Notes: generated by a model not told the origin, from the sequence alone. Shown: positions 6,285 through 13,186, counted from the stretch's first letter. The stretch: DNA of 15,658 nucleotides from Deltaproteobacteria bacterium (GCA_021372695.1 JAJFTY010000152.1:1-15658); one strand, 5' to 3'. Translations and numbers: made by a program.

Positions 6285-7043
6285 GTGAAAAGGAGATTCA
6301 CCATCATCGGCATTCTGGCGTGGTCGTTCCTCCTGCTCGGCACGGGCCCCGGCTGGGCGGCAAACGCGGACTTCTTCGTGGACCTGAAGACCGTGATCCC
6401 ATCGCTCGTGCTGGACATCCGCTATTACACCGACCACAACTTCGTGGGGACCCGGGTGGACGGATACGAGGCCCCCAAATGCCTCGTCACCGCGCCTGCC
6501 GCAGAGGCGCTGGCCCGGGTGCAGGCGGAGCTTAAGGAATTTTCCCTGTCGCTCAAGGTTTATGACTGCTACCGCCCCCAGCGGGCCGTGGACCATTTCG
6601 TGCGGTGGGCCGCGGACATCCCCGATACGAAGACCCGGGCGGAATTCTACCCCACCGTGGACAAGCGCAACCTCTTCCGCGACGGCTACATCGCCGAGAA
6701 ATCGAGCCACTCCCGGGGAAGCACGGTGGACGTCTCCATCGTCCCCGTTCCCGTTCCCGCCGAGGGGAGGTACACTCCGGGGCAGCCGCTCCAGGCCTGC
6801 TTTCAGCCTGCCGGAAAGCGTTTCAGGGACAGCAGCATCGACATGGGGACCGGGTACGACTGCTTCCACGAGCTCTCGCATCCCGGGAACCTGAGGGTGG
6901 GCGCAGAGCAGCGCATCCACCGGCTCCTGCTCAAGACCCTGATGGACAAGTATGGGTTCAACAATTACGACCAGGAGTGGTGGCACTTCACCCTGCGCAA
7001 CGAACCCTATCCTGACACCTATTTCGACTTCCCGGTGAAATGA
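6285..7043 (+). CDS. VanX-like D-alanyl-D-alanine dipeptidase (M15D), exported
   Basis: This 252-residue zinc peptidase is of the VanX/DdpX family, which splits the dipeptide D-Ala-D-Ala. The start is a GTG with AAGGAGG five bases upstream; upstream in-frame codons lie in the intergenic repeat region. Residues 1-26 form a Sec signal peptide (MKRRFTIIGILAWSFLLLG, cleavage near GWAA). The family residues are present: substrate-contacting R97 in YRPQ, zinc ligands H142 and D149 in SSHSRGSTVD, and catalytic E231 with zinc ligand H234 in EWWH. Family length and motif spacing are normal. Enterococcal VanX acts in the cytoplasm on precursors, but this protein should be periplasmic, so it more likely trims or recycles wall-derived D-amino-acid peptides than gives glycopeptide resistance. 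The stop overlaps the start of the next gene, an L,D-transpeptidase-like protein, so the two are probably coupled in translation and function. Confidence 0.9.
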   Translation: MKRRFTIIGILAWSFLLLGTGPGWAANADFFVDLKTVIPSLVLDIRYYTDHNFVGTRVDGYEAPKCLVTAPAAEALARVQAELKEFSLSLKVYDCYRPQRAVDHFVRWAADIPDTKTRAEFYPTVDKRNLFRDGYIAEKSSHSRGSTVDVSIVPVPVPAEGRYTPGQPLQACFQPAGKRFRDSSIDMGTGYDCFHELSHPGNLRVGAEQRIHRLLLKTLMDKYGFNNYDQEWWHFTLRNEPYPDTYFDFPVK

Positions 7044-7786
7044 TGAAAGGTGTCCGAAGTTGGGCTGCGGCAGTGGCCGCGCTGATGTTCGCACTTTCCA
7101 TGTCACCCGCGATGGCTGCGGAGGCGCCTTCCCTCCAGGCCCTGGTCGTGACCACGGAGAACTGGTTCGCCTCCGACGCGACGCTCCGGCTCTACGAGCG
7201 GTCGGACGTCCTTTCGCCATGGGCTCCCGCGGGAGAGAAGATCCCCGCCGTCGTGGGGCGGAACGGCCTGGCCTGGGGAAGGGGCATCCATCCCGACCCG
7301 GCAGCCGGAGGAGACCCGAAGCGGGAGGGCGACGGGAAAACCCCGGCAGGCCTCTTCCGGCTCGGCCCCGCCTTCGGCGATCAGCCCGGCGGATCGGTCC
7401 CATGGATCGGCCTCCCCTACCAGCAGATGACGGAGAAGAGCCGGTGCGTCGACGATATGGCATCGGCTCTCTACAACCGGTGGGTCGAGGAGGGGAGCGT
7501 CCCAAAGGATTGGAACAGCTCCGAGGAGATGGTGCGAAAGGACGGGCAGTACCGGCTGGGGGTCTGGATCGGCCACAACACGGATCCCGTGGCCGCTGGC
7601 AGCGGCTCCTGCATCTTCCTGCACATCTGGAAGAGCCCCGGCGCCGGAACCTCCGGCTGCACCGCCGTCGCGGAGGCTGCGCTGGAAGCGCTTCTGCGCC
7701 GGCTCAAGCCCGACGCCAATCCCGTTCTGATCCAGCTTCCGCGGGCGGAATACCAGCGGCTGCGCGGTCCATGGGCTCTCCCGTGA
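7040..7786 (+). CDS. Exported YkuD-like L,D-transpeptidase-fold protein
   Basis: This 248-residue protein has a signal peptide (residues 1-27, ending SPAMAA) and a C-terminal L,D-transpeptidase-like catalytic signature: H195 in FLHIW followed by TSGCTAV with the nucleophile C207. GDGKTPAGLFRLG at 97-109 is typical of the YkuD-like branch (compare E. coli YafK and Erf/K-type proteins). Members cross-link or hydrolyse peptidoglycan peptides, or attach proteins to the wall, using L,D bonds; some members of this branch are hydrolases. The start is one of two adjacent ATG codons, with the first overlapping the upstream stop as ATGA, so translation is probably coupled to the VanX-like gene. A dipeptidase for D-Ala-D-Ala next to an L,D enzyme suggests remodelling of wall peptides. 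Substrate and direction of reaction are not known. No terminator is visible after the gene. Confidence 0.85.
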   Translation: MMKGVRSWAAAVAALMFALSMSPAMAAEAPSLQALVVTTENWFASDATLRLYERSDVLSPWAPAGEKIPAVVGRNGLAWGRGIHPDPAAGGDPKREGDGKTPAGLFRLGPAFGDQPGGSVPWIGLPYQQMTEKSRCVDDMASALYNRWVEEGSVPKDWNSSEEMVRKDGQYRLGVWIGHNTDPVAAGSGSCIFLHIWKSPGAGTSGCTAVAEAALEALLRRLKPDANPVLIQLPRAEYQRLRGPWALP

Positions 7787-7815
7787 TCACGCGGACCGCC
7801 TCTCGAAGATTCCAT

Positions 7816-7844
7816 TTGACACGGCCCCTGAACTTTGGTAGAAA
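7816..7844 (+). promoter_or_regulatory. Sigma-70 promoter of the trp operon
   Basis: A perfect TTGACA, a 17-base spacer and TAGAAA (four of six matches) place the start site near 7851, about 40 bases before the leader peptide. No palindrome resembling an Escherichia coli TrpR operator overlaps it, so control appears to rest on the leader. Confidence 0.75.
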
Positions 7845-7889
7845 AGGACCACTTTCGAAAAAAAATGGAATGGGAAAGTAGCAAAGACG

Positions 7890-7964
7890 ATGGCGAACAA
7901 GATCAACAGCATGAGAAACTGGTGGTGGCAGAGCAGCCATAGGAAGGGGTCTGTCCACCGCTAG
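7890..7964 (+). CDS. trpL: trp operon leader peptide with three consecutive tryptophans
   Basis: This 24-residue leader peptide reads MANKINSMRNWWW, then QSSHRKGSVHR, and ends at TAG. Three adjacent TGG codons (7920-7928) lie just ahead of mutually exclusive hairpins and two terminators upstream of trpE, the classic design of ribosome-mediated attenuation. When charged Trp-tRNA is short the ribosome stalls on these codons. When Trp is plentiful it runs to the stop, which lies inside pairing strand 2. The Shine-Dalgarno is weak (GGGAAAG, 11 bases upstream). An internal in-frame ATG at 7911 is an alternative start that keeps the Trp codons. The gene is below the size normally annotated. Confidence 0.85.
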   Translation: MANKINSMRNWWWQSSHRKGSVHR

Positions 7965-7997
7965 GCGCATGCATTCATGATGATAGGAAGCCGTGGA
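7924..7997 (+). promoter_or_regulatory. trp attenuator: competing 1:2 and 2:3 pairings
   Basis: Strand 1, GGTGGCAG (7924-7931, inside the Trp codons), pairs with strand 2, CTGTCCACC (7951-7959): eight pairs and one bulged base. Strand 2, TCCACCGCT (7954-7962), can instead pair with strand 3, AGCCGTGGA (7989-7997): eight pairs with one C-C mismatch. That 2:3 pairing would prevent the first terminator from forming. A ribosome stalled on the Trp codons covers strand 1 and favours 2:3; a ribosome at the TAG (7962-7964) covers strand 2 and frees strand 3. Confidence 0.75.
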
Positions 7998-8023
7998 AAC
8001 CTCTTCAGGACCACGGCTTTTTT
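7988..8023 (+). terminator. First trp attenuator terminator (strands 3:4)
   Basis: AAGCCGTGG (7988-7996) pairs with CCACGGCTT (8011-8019). The loop contains a small CCT/AGG helper stem, and six T residues run over 8018-8023. It is a good intrinsic terminator placed 24 bases after the leader-peptide stop, as expected for the 3:4 hairpin of an attenuator. Confidence 0.85.
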
Positions 8024-8034
8024 GTTTCTGCCCG

Positions 8035-8065
8035 AAAGGCCGTGATCGATATCGCGGCCTTTTTT
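8035..8065 (+). terminator. Second, tandem terminator in the trp leader (strands 5:6)
   Basis: AAAGGCCGTGAT (8035-8046), loop CGAT, and ATCGCGGCCTTT (8051-8062) form a 12-bp stem with one T-G wobble, followed by six T residues (8060-8065). It lies 11 bases after the T-run of the first terminator and 29 bases before trpE. The 5' arm resembles that of the first terminator, suggesting duplication. Its 5' arm can pair with the 3' arm of the first terminator (10 bp, 8012-8021 with 8035-8044), so it may be governed by the same switch. Confidence 0.85.
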
Positions 8066-8094
8066 CATTTTCAAGATTGACAGGAGAAACGACC

Positions 8095-9591
8095 ATGTAC
8101 GATCCCGATTTCGCAACCTTTGCCCGGCGCGCCGGCGAAGGAAACCTGATCCCCGTCTGCCGGGACATCCTGGCCGATACGGAAACCCCGGTGACGGCGC
8201 TGATGAAGCTCGCCTGCCGGCCCCACGTCTTTCTGCTCGAGAGCGTCGAGGGCGGCGAGAAGTGGGCGCGCTACAGTTTCCTCGGGGCGGATCCGCGGCT
8301 CATCTTCCGCGTCCGCGGGGAAGAGGTGCTGATCGAAGAGAACGGCCGGGTCGAACGGATTCGCCACGAGGGCGATCCCCTGCGCTTCCTGAAGGAGCTG
8401 CTCGGCCGGTACCGCCCGGTCCCGATCGAGGGGCTGCCCCGCTTCTTCGGCGGGGCCGTCGGGTTTCTCGGCTACGACATGGTCCGCTACTTTGAGCGGC
8501 TTCCTGCCGGCAGGGGAGAGTCTCCGGTGGAGGACGACGCGGTGTTTCTCGTCACCGACACGCTGCTCATCTTCGACAACGTCCGCCACACCCTCAAGAT
8601 CGTCGCCTGTGCGATGACCGGCGAAGGCGGGGATCTCAAGGCGATCTACGACGGGGCCGTCCGCCGGATCGACGAGATGACGGCCTTACTTCAGGCCCCG
8701 CTGAACGGCAGAGCCGCCTTCGGCGAGAGGAAGGAGCCCGCTCCGGCCCCCCTTCCCTTCCGCTCCGAGATGGAGCCGGAGACCTACCGGCAGATGGTCC
8801 GGACCGCCCGGGAGTACATCGCCGCGGGAGACATCATCCAGGTGGTCCTCTCCCAGCGGCTCAAGCGGGAGTCCCCGGCGGACCCGGTCGACCTCTACCG
8901 GGCGCTCCGCCATGTGAACCCTTCGCCCTATCTGTTCTTCCTGAAGATCGACGACCTCTGCCTCATCGGCTCCTCTCCGGAGGTGATGGTCCGCTCCGGC
9001 GAGGGGGTGGCGGAGCTCAAACCCATCGCCGGGACGAGGCGGCGTGGAAAGAGCGAACAGGAGGACCGGGCGCTCGCCGACGAGCTCCTGAACGACCCCA
9101 AGGAGCGGGCGGAACATGTGATGCTCGTCGACCTGGGCCGGAACGACCTCGGGCGGATCGCCCGGATCGGGAGCGTCCAGGTCAGTCAGCTGATGGCCGT
9201 GGAGCGCTACTCCCACGTGATGCACCTCGTCTCCGACATCCAGGCGCAGCTCGCACCGGGCAAGGATGCCTTCGACGTCCTCCGGGCGACCTTCCCGGCC
9301 GGGACCCTGACCGGGGCGCCCAAGGTCCGGGCGATGGAGATCATCGCGGAGCAGGAGCCTTCCCGCCGGGGGCCCTACGGCGGCGCCGTGGGCTACTTCA
9401 GCTACGGCGGCAACATGGATTTCTGCATCACGATCCGGACGATGCTCCTCAAGGAGAGAACCGTCTATCTCCAAGCCGGGGCCGGCCTCGTCGCCGATTC
9501 CGACCCGGAGACGGAGTTCCGGGAGACGCTCAACAAGGCCGAGGGGATGGTCCAGGCGGTCCGCCTGGCGGAGAACGGCTTCGAACTTTGA
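8095..9591 (+). CDS. trpE: Anthranilate synthase component I
   Basis: TrpE makes anthranilate from chorismate, using ammonia delivered by TrpG, as the first committed step to tryptophan. The 498-residue length is normal. The N-terminal domain contains LLES (47-50) with the following VEGGEKWARYSFLG, the known tryptophan feedback-binding region, so feedback inhibition is probably kept. The chorismate-binding domain shows KPIAGTRRRG (309-318), DPKERAEHVMLVDLGRNDLG (334-353), the ATFPAGTLTGAPK segment (398-410) and RGPYGGAVGYFSY (425-437). The start ATG has AGGAG eight bases upstream; longer in-frame reading would run through the attenuator. It is the first structural gene of trpEGDCFBA. A 238-base gap holding a foldback repeat separates it from trpG, unusual for subunits needed in equal amounts. 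Confidence 0.98.
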   Translation: MYDPDFATFARRAGEGNLIPVCRDILADTETPVTALMKLACRPHVFLLESVEGGEKWARYSFLGADPRLIFRVRGEEVLIEENGRVERIRHEGDPLRFLKELLGRYRPVPIEGLPRFFGGAVGFLGYDMVRYFERLPAGRGESPVEDDAVFLVTDTLLIFDNVRHTLKIVACAMTGEGGDLKAIYDGAVRRIDEMTALLQAPLNGRAAFGERKEPAPAPLPFRSEMEPETYRQMVRTAREYIAAGDIIQVVLSQRLKRESPADPVDLYRALRHVNPSPYLFFLKIDDLCLIGSSPEVMVRSGEGVAELKPIAGTRRRGKSEQEDRALADELLNDPKERAEHVMLVDLGRNDLGRIARIGSVQVSQLMAVERYSHVMHLVSDIQAQLAPGKDAFDVLRATFPAGTLTGAPKVRAMEIIAEQEPSRRGPYGGAVGYFSYGGNMDFCITIRTMLLKERTVYLQAGAGLVADSDPETEFRETLNKAEGMVQAVRLAENGFEL

Positions 9592-9619
9592 AACGCCAAA
9601 CGATGAGATCTTTGCCAAA

Positions 9620-9792
9620 CTTGGGGAATCGGATCCCGGAAGCGCGCATTGGAGATTTTTCGGGGCACCCTGCTCCCGCAGCGGAGCGCCCGCAAAGACG
9701 ACTGTCTGAGCGCGGAGCGCGAGTTTCGTCTTTGCAGCGAAGCGAGGAGTTGCAGGGTCGGAAAAAGTCCAGCGCGCGGAGGGATCGTGATT
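9620..9792 (+). repeat. Foldback repeat element, copy A, between trpE and trpG
   Basis: This element of about 170 bases can fold into one long hairpin. Outer arms pair as GCGCGC (9642-9647) with GCGCGC (9772-9777), TGGA with TCCA, TTTTTC with GAAAAA, and ACCCTGC with GCAGGGT. The ends carry GATCCC and its complement. An inner stem GCAAAGACGA (9692-9701) pairs perfectly with TCGTCTTTGC (9726-9735) around a loop with GAGCGCGGAGCGCGAG. A second copy in opposite orientation lies at 11442-11613. No ORF of its own is convincing. The form is that of a MITE-like non-autonomous element or a structured intergenic repeat family. Confidence 0.88.
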
Positions 9793-9829
9793 GCCAAGTT
9801 CAACAGTATGAACAGGAAGGAGTAAAGCC

Positions 9830-10420
9830 ATGATCCTGATGATCGACAACTACGATTCCTTTACCTACAACCTGGTCCAGTACCTGGGCCAGCTCGGCGA
9901 AGAGGTCGCCGTCCGCCGGAACGACGCGGTGACCCTCGACGAGATCGAAGCGATGGAGCCGGAGGCGATCTTCCTCTCTCCCGGCCCCTGCTCTCCGGAG
10001 GAGGCGGGGATCACCGTCGACGTGGTCCGGCGGTTCCACGACCGCATCCCGCTGATGGGGGTCTGCCTGGGCCACCAGGCGATCGGCCACGCCTTCGGCG
10101 GCCGCGTCGTCCGGGCGGGGAGGATCATGCACGGCAAGACCTCGCCCATCCTGAACGACGGCCGGACGATCTTCAAGGGGCTCCCCAGCCCCTTTCCGGC
10201 GGGGCGCTACCACTCGCTTATCGTTGAGCGGGAGAGCCTTCCCGACTGCCTCGAGGTGAGCGCCGAGACCGAGGAGGGGGAGATCATGGGGCTCAGGCAC
10301 CGGAGCCTGCCCGTGGAGGGGATCCAGTTCCACCCCGAATCGATCCTCACACCGGGCGGGAAGCGGATCATCCGGAACTTCCTGCAGCTCATCGACAGAA
10401 AGGAGAAATGCGACGCATGA
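9830..10420 (+). CDS. trpG: Anthranilate synthase component II (glutamine amidotransferase)
   Basis: TrpG is the 196-residue class I glutamine amidotransferase that releases ammonia from glutamine and feeds it to TrpE. The catalytic triad is visible: nucleophile C79 in [11 protein letters not shown]168 and E170 in QFHPES. The oxyanion region [11 protein letters not shown] (50-60) and the HGKTS segment (101-105), typical of TrpG/PabA, are also present. The ATG follows AAGGAG. It is a stand-alone subunit, not fused to TrpE or TrpD, and its stop overlaps the trpD start as ATGA, so trpG and trpD are coupled. As the only amidotransferase in this window it may also serve PabB for folate synthesis; that cannot be decided here. 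The trpG-trpD pair is bracketed by two inverted copies of a foldback repeat. Confidence 0.97.
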   Translation: MILMIDNYDSFTYNLVQYLGQLGEEVAVRRNDAVTLDEIEAMEPEAIFLSPGPCSPEEAGITVDVVRRFHDRIPLMGVCLGHQAIGHAFGGRVVRAGRIMHGKTSPILNDGRTIFKGLPSPFPAGRYHSLIVERESLPDCLEVSAETEEGEIMGLRHRSLPVEGIQFHPESILTPGGKRIIRNFLQLIDRKEKCDA

Positions 10421-11427
10421 TCAGGGAAGCCATAGCGAAAGTTGTCGGCGCCGAGGACCTGCGGGAGGCGGAGATGATGACCGTCATGACCGAGGTGATG
10501 GAGGGAGCGGCCACGCCCGCGCAGATCGCCGCCTTCATGACCGCGCTCCGGATCAAGGGGGAGACGGTGGAGGAGGTGACCGGCGCGGCCCGGATCATGC
10601 GGCAGAAAGCGACCCGGATCGACGCGCGGTCGTCCGTCGTCGTCGACACCTGCGGCACGGGCGGGGACCGGCGGAACACCTTCAACATTTCGACCACAGC
10701 GGCCTTCGTCGTCGCGGCGGCGGGGCTGACCGTGGCCAAGCACGGCAACCGCGCCGTCTCCAGCGGCTGCGGGAGCGCCGACGTCCTCGAAGCGCTGGGG
10801 GTCAAGATCGACGCCGCGCCGGAAATCGTCGAGGAATGCTGCCAGCAGATCGGAATCGGCTTTCTCTTCGCGCCCAAGCTGCACGGGGCGATGAAATACG
10901 CCATCGGCCCGCGGCGGGAGATCGGCATCCGGACGATCTTCAACATGCTGGGGCCGCTCACCAACCCGGCCGGGGCGACCGCGCAGCTCATCGGGGTCTA
11001 CGACCCGAAACTCACCGAGATGTTCGCGGGCGTGCTGAACAACCTGGGAACCAAACGGGCCTTCATCGTCCACGGCAGCGACGGCCTCGACGAGGCGACG
11101 GTGACGGGTGAGACCCGGGTTTCCGAGCTCCGGGAGGGACGGATTGCGACCTACAACATCGATCCGGTGGAGCTCTTCGGCGGGGTTGCCGACGCGGCCG
11201 AGCTCGTCGGAGGGGATGCGCAGGCGAACGCCAGGATCACGCTCGAGGTGCTGAACGGGGCGCCCGGGGCGCGCCGGCAGATCGTCGTTCTCAATGCCGC
11301 GCTCGCGATCGTCGCGGGAGGCAAGGCGACAGGGGTCCGGGAGGGGGTCGCCGTCGCGGAAGCGTGCATCGACAGCGGCGCCGCGCGGAAAAAGCTCAAG
11401 GCCTTGATCGACCATAGCCAGAGTTGA
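10417..11427 (+). CDS. trpD: Anthranilate phosphoribosyltransferase
   Basis: TrpD transfers phosphoribose from PRPP to anthranilate, the second pathway step. The 336-residue length is normal. The PRPP/anthranilate motifs are intact: DTCGTGGD (77-84) with FNIST after it, [21 protein letters not shown] (108-128), and the later GPLTNPAG. The start is set at the ATG that overlaps the trpG stop as ATGA and gives [10 protein letters not shown], which fits the usual family N-terminus. An ATG nine bases upstream is in frame but sits only two bases after the GGAG Shine-Dalgarno, while the chosen one is eleven bases away. It is followed by a 238-base gap containing copy B of the foldback repeat, then trpC. 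Confidence 0.97.
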   Translation: MIREAIAKVVGAEDLREAEMMTVMTEVMEGAATPAQIAAFMTALRIKGETVEEVTGAARIMRQKATRIDARSSVVVDTCGTGGDRRNTFNISTTAAFVVAAAGLTVAKHGNRAVSSGCGSADVLEALGVKIDAAPEIVEECCQQIGIGFLFAPKLHGAMKYAIGPRREIGIRTIFNMLGPLTNPAGATAQLIGVYDPKLTEMFAGVLNNLGTKRAFIVHGSDGLDEATVTGETRVSELREGRIATYNIDPVELFGGVADAAELVGGDAQANARITLEVLNGAPGARRQIVVLNAALAIVAGGKATGVREGVAVAEACIDSGAARKKLKALIDHSQS

Positions 11428-11441
11428 GGGTAGGGCCTTTT

Positions 11442-11613
11442 CATCCTGATCCCTCCGCGCGCTGGACATTTTCCGACCCTGCAACTCCTCGCTTCGCTGC
11501 CGGGAAAAAACTCGCGCTCCGCGCTCACACCATTTTCCCGGCGGCCGCTACGCTGTGGGAGCAGGGTGCCCCGAAAAATCTCCAATGCGCGCTTCCGGGA
11601 TCAGATTCCCAAG
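11442..11613 (-). repeat. Foldback repeat element, copy B (inverted), between trpD and trpC
   Basis: Read on the minus strand, this stretch matches copy A (9620-9792) nearly base for base in its outer arms: GGAAGCGCGCATTGGAGA, TTTTTCGGGGCACCCTGCTC, GAGCGCGGAGCGCGAG, and GCAGCGAAGCGAGGAGTTGC are all shared. The inner stem differs: GCCGGGAAAA (11499-11508) pairs perfectly with TTTTCCCGGC (11533-11542), where copy A has GCAAAGACGA and TCGTCTTTGC. The fold is kept while the letters change, which indicates selection or copying by structure. It is inverted relative to copy A, so the two could pair in the same mRNA or recombine to invert trpGD. Confidence 0.88.
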
Positions 11614-11665
11614 GCCACAGGGTTGCGGATTGCAGAAAGACAGAGACCACTATGAGGATCCAAAT

Positions 11666-12442
11666 TTGATCCTGGATGAAATTGTCGAGACGAAACGCCG
11701 TGAGGTGGCGTGGCGGAAAGAGAGGGTCCCCCTGCGGGCGCTGGAGACAGCGGCCGGCAGGATGCCGCCGGCCCGCGACTTCCGGGTGGCTGTTTCCGCG
11801 GGAACCGAACCTGCCGTCATCGCCGAGGTAAAGCGCCGCTCCCCTTCGCGGGGCCTGCTCCGGCCGGATTTCGATCCGGTCCGGATCGCGCGGGAGTACG
11901 AAAGTTTCGGTGCTTCGGCGATCTCCGTCCTCACCGACGAGGTCTATTTCGGCGGGAGTGACGCGGACCTGACGGCGGTCAAGGCGGCCGTCCGCCTGCC
12001 CGTGCTCCGGAAGGAGTTCATCATCGATCCTTACCAGATCTATGAGGCGCGGGCGATCGGCGCCGACGCGCTGCTCCTGATCGCGGCAATCCTCACCGAC
12101 GGCGAGCTCCGGCAATTCCGGGAGCTCGCCGCATCGCTCGGTCTGGCCGCCCTGGTCGAAATCCACGACCGGGAGGAACTGGAGAGGGCCCTGTGCACCG
12201 GAGCCCAAATGATCGGGATCAACAACCGCAATCTGAAGACGTTTGCGACGGACATCCGGACCTCCCTGGAGGTGGCGCCGCTCATTCCCGAAGGGCGGAT
12301 CGGGATCAGTGAAAGCGGGATCCGGAGCCGGGGTGAGATCGAAACCCTTTCAAAGGCGGGGATCAGGGCGTATCTCATCGGCGAGACGCTCGTCGCCGCA
12401 GCGGATATCGGGTTGAAGATGCGGGAGCTGTTGGGGAAATGA
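11666..12442 (+). CDS. trpC: Indole-3-glycerol phosphate synthase
   Basis: TrpC closes the ring of CdRP to give indole-3-glycerol phosphate. The protein is a 258-residue TIM barrel with the catalytic residues in place: K56 in AEVKRRSPSRG, K116 in LRKEF, E165 in LVEIHD, N186 in GINNRNL and SESGI at 215-219. The start is a TTG giving MILDEIVETKRREV, which matches the usual family N-terminus; GAGG lies eight bases upstream. A longer reading frame upstream would translate the foldback repeat and is unlikely. The TTG overlaps the stop of a five-codon ORF (ATG at 11652) as TTGA. The stop overlaps trpF as ATGA. The rare start codon and the long gap after trpD suggest expression may be tuned separately from trpGD. 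Confidence 0.95.
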   Translation: MILDEIVETKRREVAWRKERVPLRALETAAGRMPPARDFRVAVSAGTEPAVIAEVKRRSPSRGLLRPDFDPVRIAREYESFGASAISVLTDEVYFGGSDADLTAVKAAVRLPVLRKEFIIDPYQIYEARAIGADALLLIAAILTDGELRQFRELAASLGLAALVEIHDREELERALCTGAQMIGINNRNLKTFATDIRTSLEVAPLIPEGRIGISESGIRSRGEIETLSKAGIRAYLIGETLVAAADIGLKMRELLGK

Positions 12443-13134
12443 CACAGATCAAGATCTGCGGGATTACCAATATCGACGACGCCTTCTGCGCCGCGGCCTG
12501 CGGGGCGGACGCGGTCGGGTTCATCTTCCACCGGCCCAGCCCCCGCTGCATCGCGCCGGCGCGGGCAAGGGAGATCGCCGCGGCCCTCCCCCGGGAGATC
12601 GTGAAGGTCGGCGTCTTCGTCAACCGGGACGCCGGGGAGGTGGCACAGGTCGCCGCGGAGTGCGGCCTCGACCTGATCCAGCTCCACGGCGACGAATCGC
12701 CGGAGTACTGCCGCCGGTTTTCACCGGAGCGCCTCATCAAGGGCGTTTTTCTCCGGACGCCGGAGGATCTCACAGCCCTGGATGCCTACGACGTTCGCGC
12801 CTTCCTCGCGGATTTCCGGGAGCCGGGACGCTACGGCGGGACCGGGAAGCGGTCCGACTGGGGGCTCGCCGCCAAGCTCGCCAAGGATCGCCCGCTGATC
12901 CTGGCCGGCGGCCTCGGGCCGGACAACATCGGCGAGGCGCTTGCGGCCGTTTCGCCCGCGGCGGTCGACGTCAACAGCGGCTGCGAGATCGCACCCGGGG
13001 TCAAGGATCACGAGAAGATGCGGCAGATCGTCGCAATCGTTCGCCGGGCGGCGCCTCCGGGGCCGAAAGCCATCTTCGGCGGCTTGACGAAAGGATGTCA
13101 CCCCGGCGAACGCCGGGGCCCAGTGCCCCGCTAG
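12439..13134 (+). CDS. trpF: Phosphoribosylanthranilate isomerase with a repeat-encoded C-terminal tail
   Basis: TrpF catalyses the Amadori rearrangement of phosphoribosylanthranilate to CdRP. Motifs of the (beta/alpha)8 barrel are clear: KICGIT with catalytic C7, CGADAVGFIF (21-30), VGVFVN (57-62), LIQLHGDE (79-86), the likely general acid D125, GGTGK (133-137), LAGGLGPDN (155-163) and DVNSGCEIAPGVKD (177-190). The natural fold ends near residue 203. The protein continues to 231 residues because the reading frame runs into a REP-like palindrome that begins at 13097. Residues 220-231 and the TAG stop come from the repeat. The start overlaps the trpC stop as ATGA. The tail probably does no harm, being beyond the last helix, but it shows that the repeat insertion replaced the original 3' end. 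Confidence 0.96.
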   Translation: MTQIKICGITNIDDAFCAAACGADAVGFIFHRPSPRCIAPARAREIAAALPREIVKVGVFVNRDAGEVAQVAAECGLDLIQLHGDESPEYCRRFSPERLIKGVFLRTPEDLTALDAYDVRAFLADFREPGRYGGTGKRSDWGLAAKLAKDRPLILAGGLGPDNIGEALAAVSPAAVDVNSGCEIAPGVKDHEKMRQIVAIVRRAAPPGPKAIFGGLTKGCHPGERRGPVPR

Positions 13135-13186
13135 TTCCCGGCTTTTACCGGGACGGCGTCTGGATACCGGCTTTCGCCGGTATGAC
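13097..13186. repeat. REP-like palindromic repeat overlapping the 3' end of trpF
   Basis: This 90-bp unit is bounded by GTCACCCCGG and CCGGTATGAC. The right arm, ATACCGGC-TTTC-GCCGGTAT (13164-13183), is the same hairpin as at 3584-3603 except for one base pair that is swapped on both sides (T-A to A-T). The left arm is CCCCGGC-GAAC-GCCGGGG. It fills the trpF-trpB junction, contributes the trpF stop, and in mRNA would form two hairpins between the cistrons. Confidence 0.85.

Noticed and set aside
5957..6418. 153-codon minus-strand ORF in the intergenic region
   Set aside because: It runs through the inverted-repeat block, across a strong plus-strand promoter and into the VanX-like gene, and has no ribosome-binding site or recognisable domain.
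7865..7942. Alternative short ORF starting at the ATG after the A-run, overlapping trpL in another frame
   Set aside because: It contains a single Trp codon, has no better ribosome-binding site, and its stop does not sit in the attenuator strands in a useful place. The WWW frame explains the hairpins.
9588..9833. 81-codon plus-strand ORF in the trpE-trpG gap
   Set aside because: It is the other foldback copy read as protein, with no support as a gene.
11630..11656. Possible internal promoter before trpC (TTGCAG, 15 bases, TATGAG)
   Set aside because: The spacing is too short and the boxes are poor matches.
11424..11669. 81-codon plus-strand ORF spanning the trpD-trpC gap
   Set aside because: Almost all of it is the foldback repeat read as protein; it has no independent ribosome-binding site.
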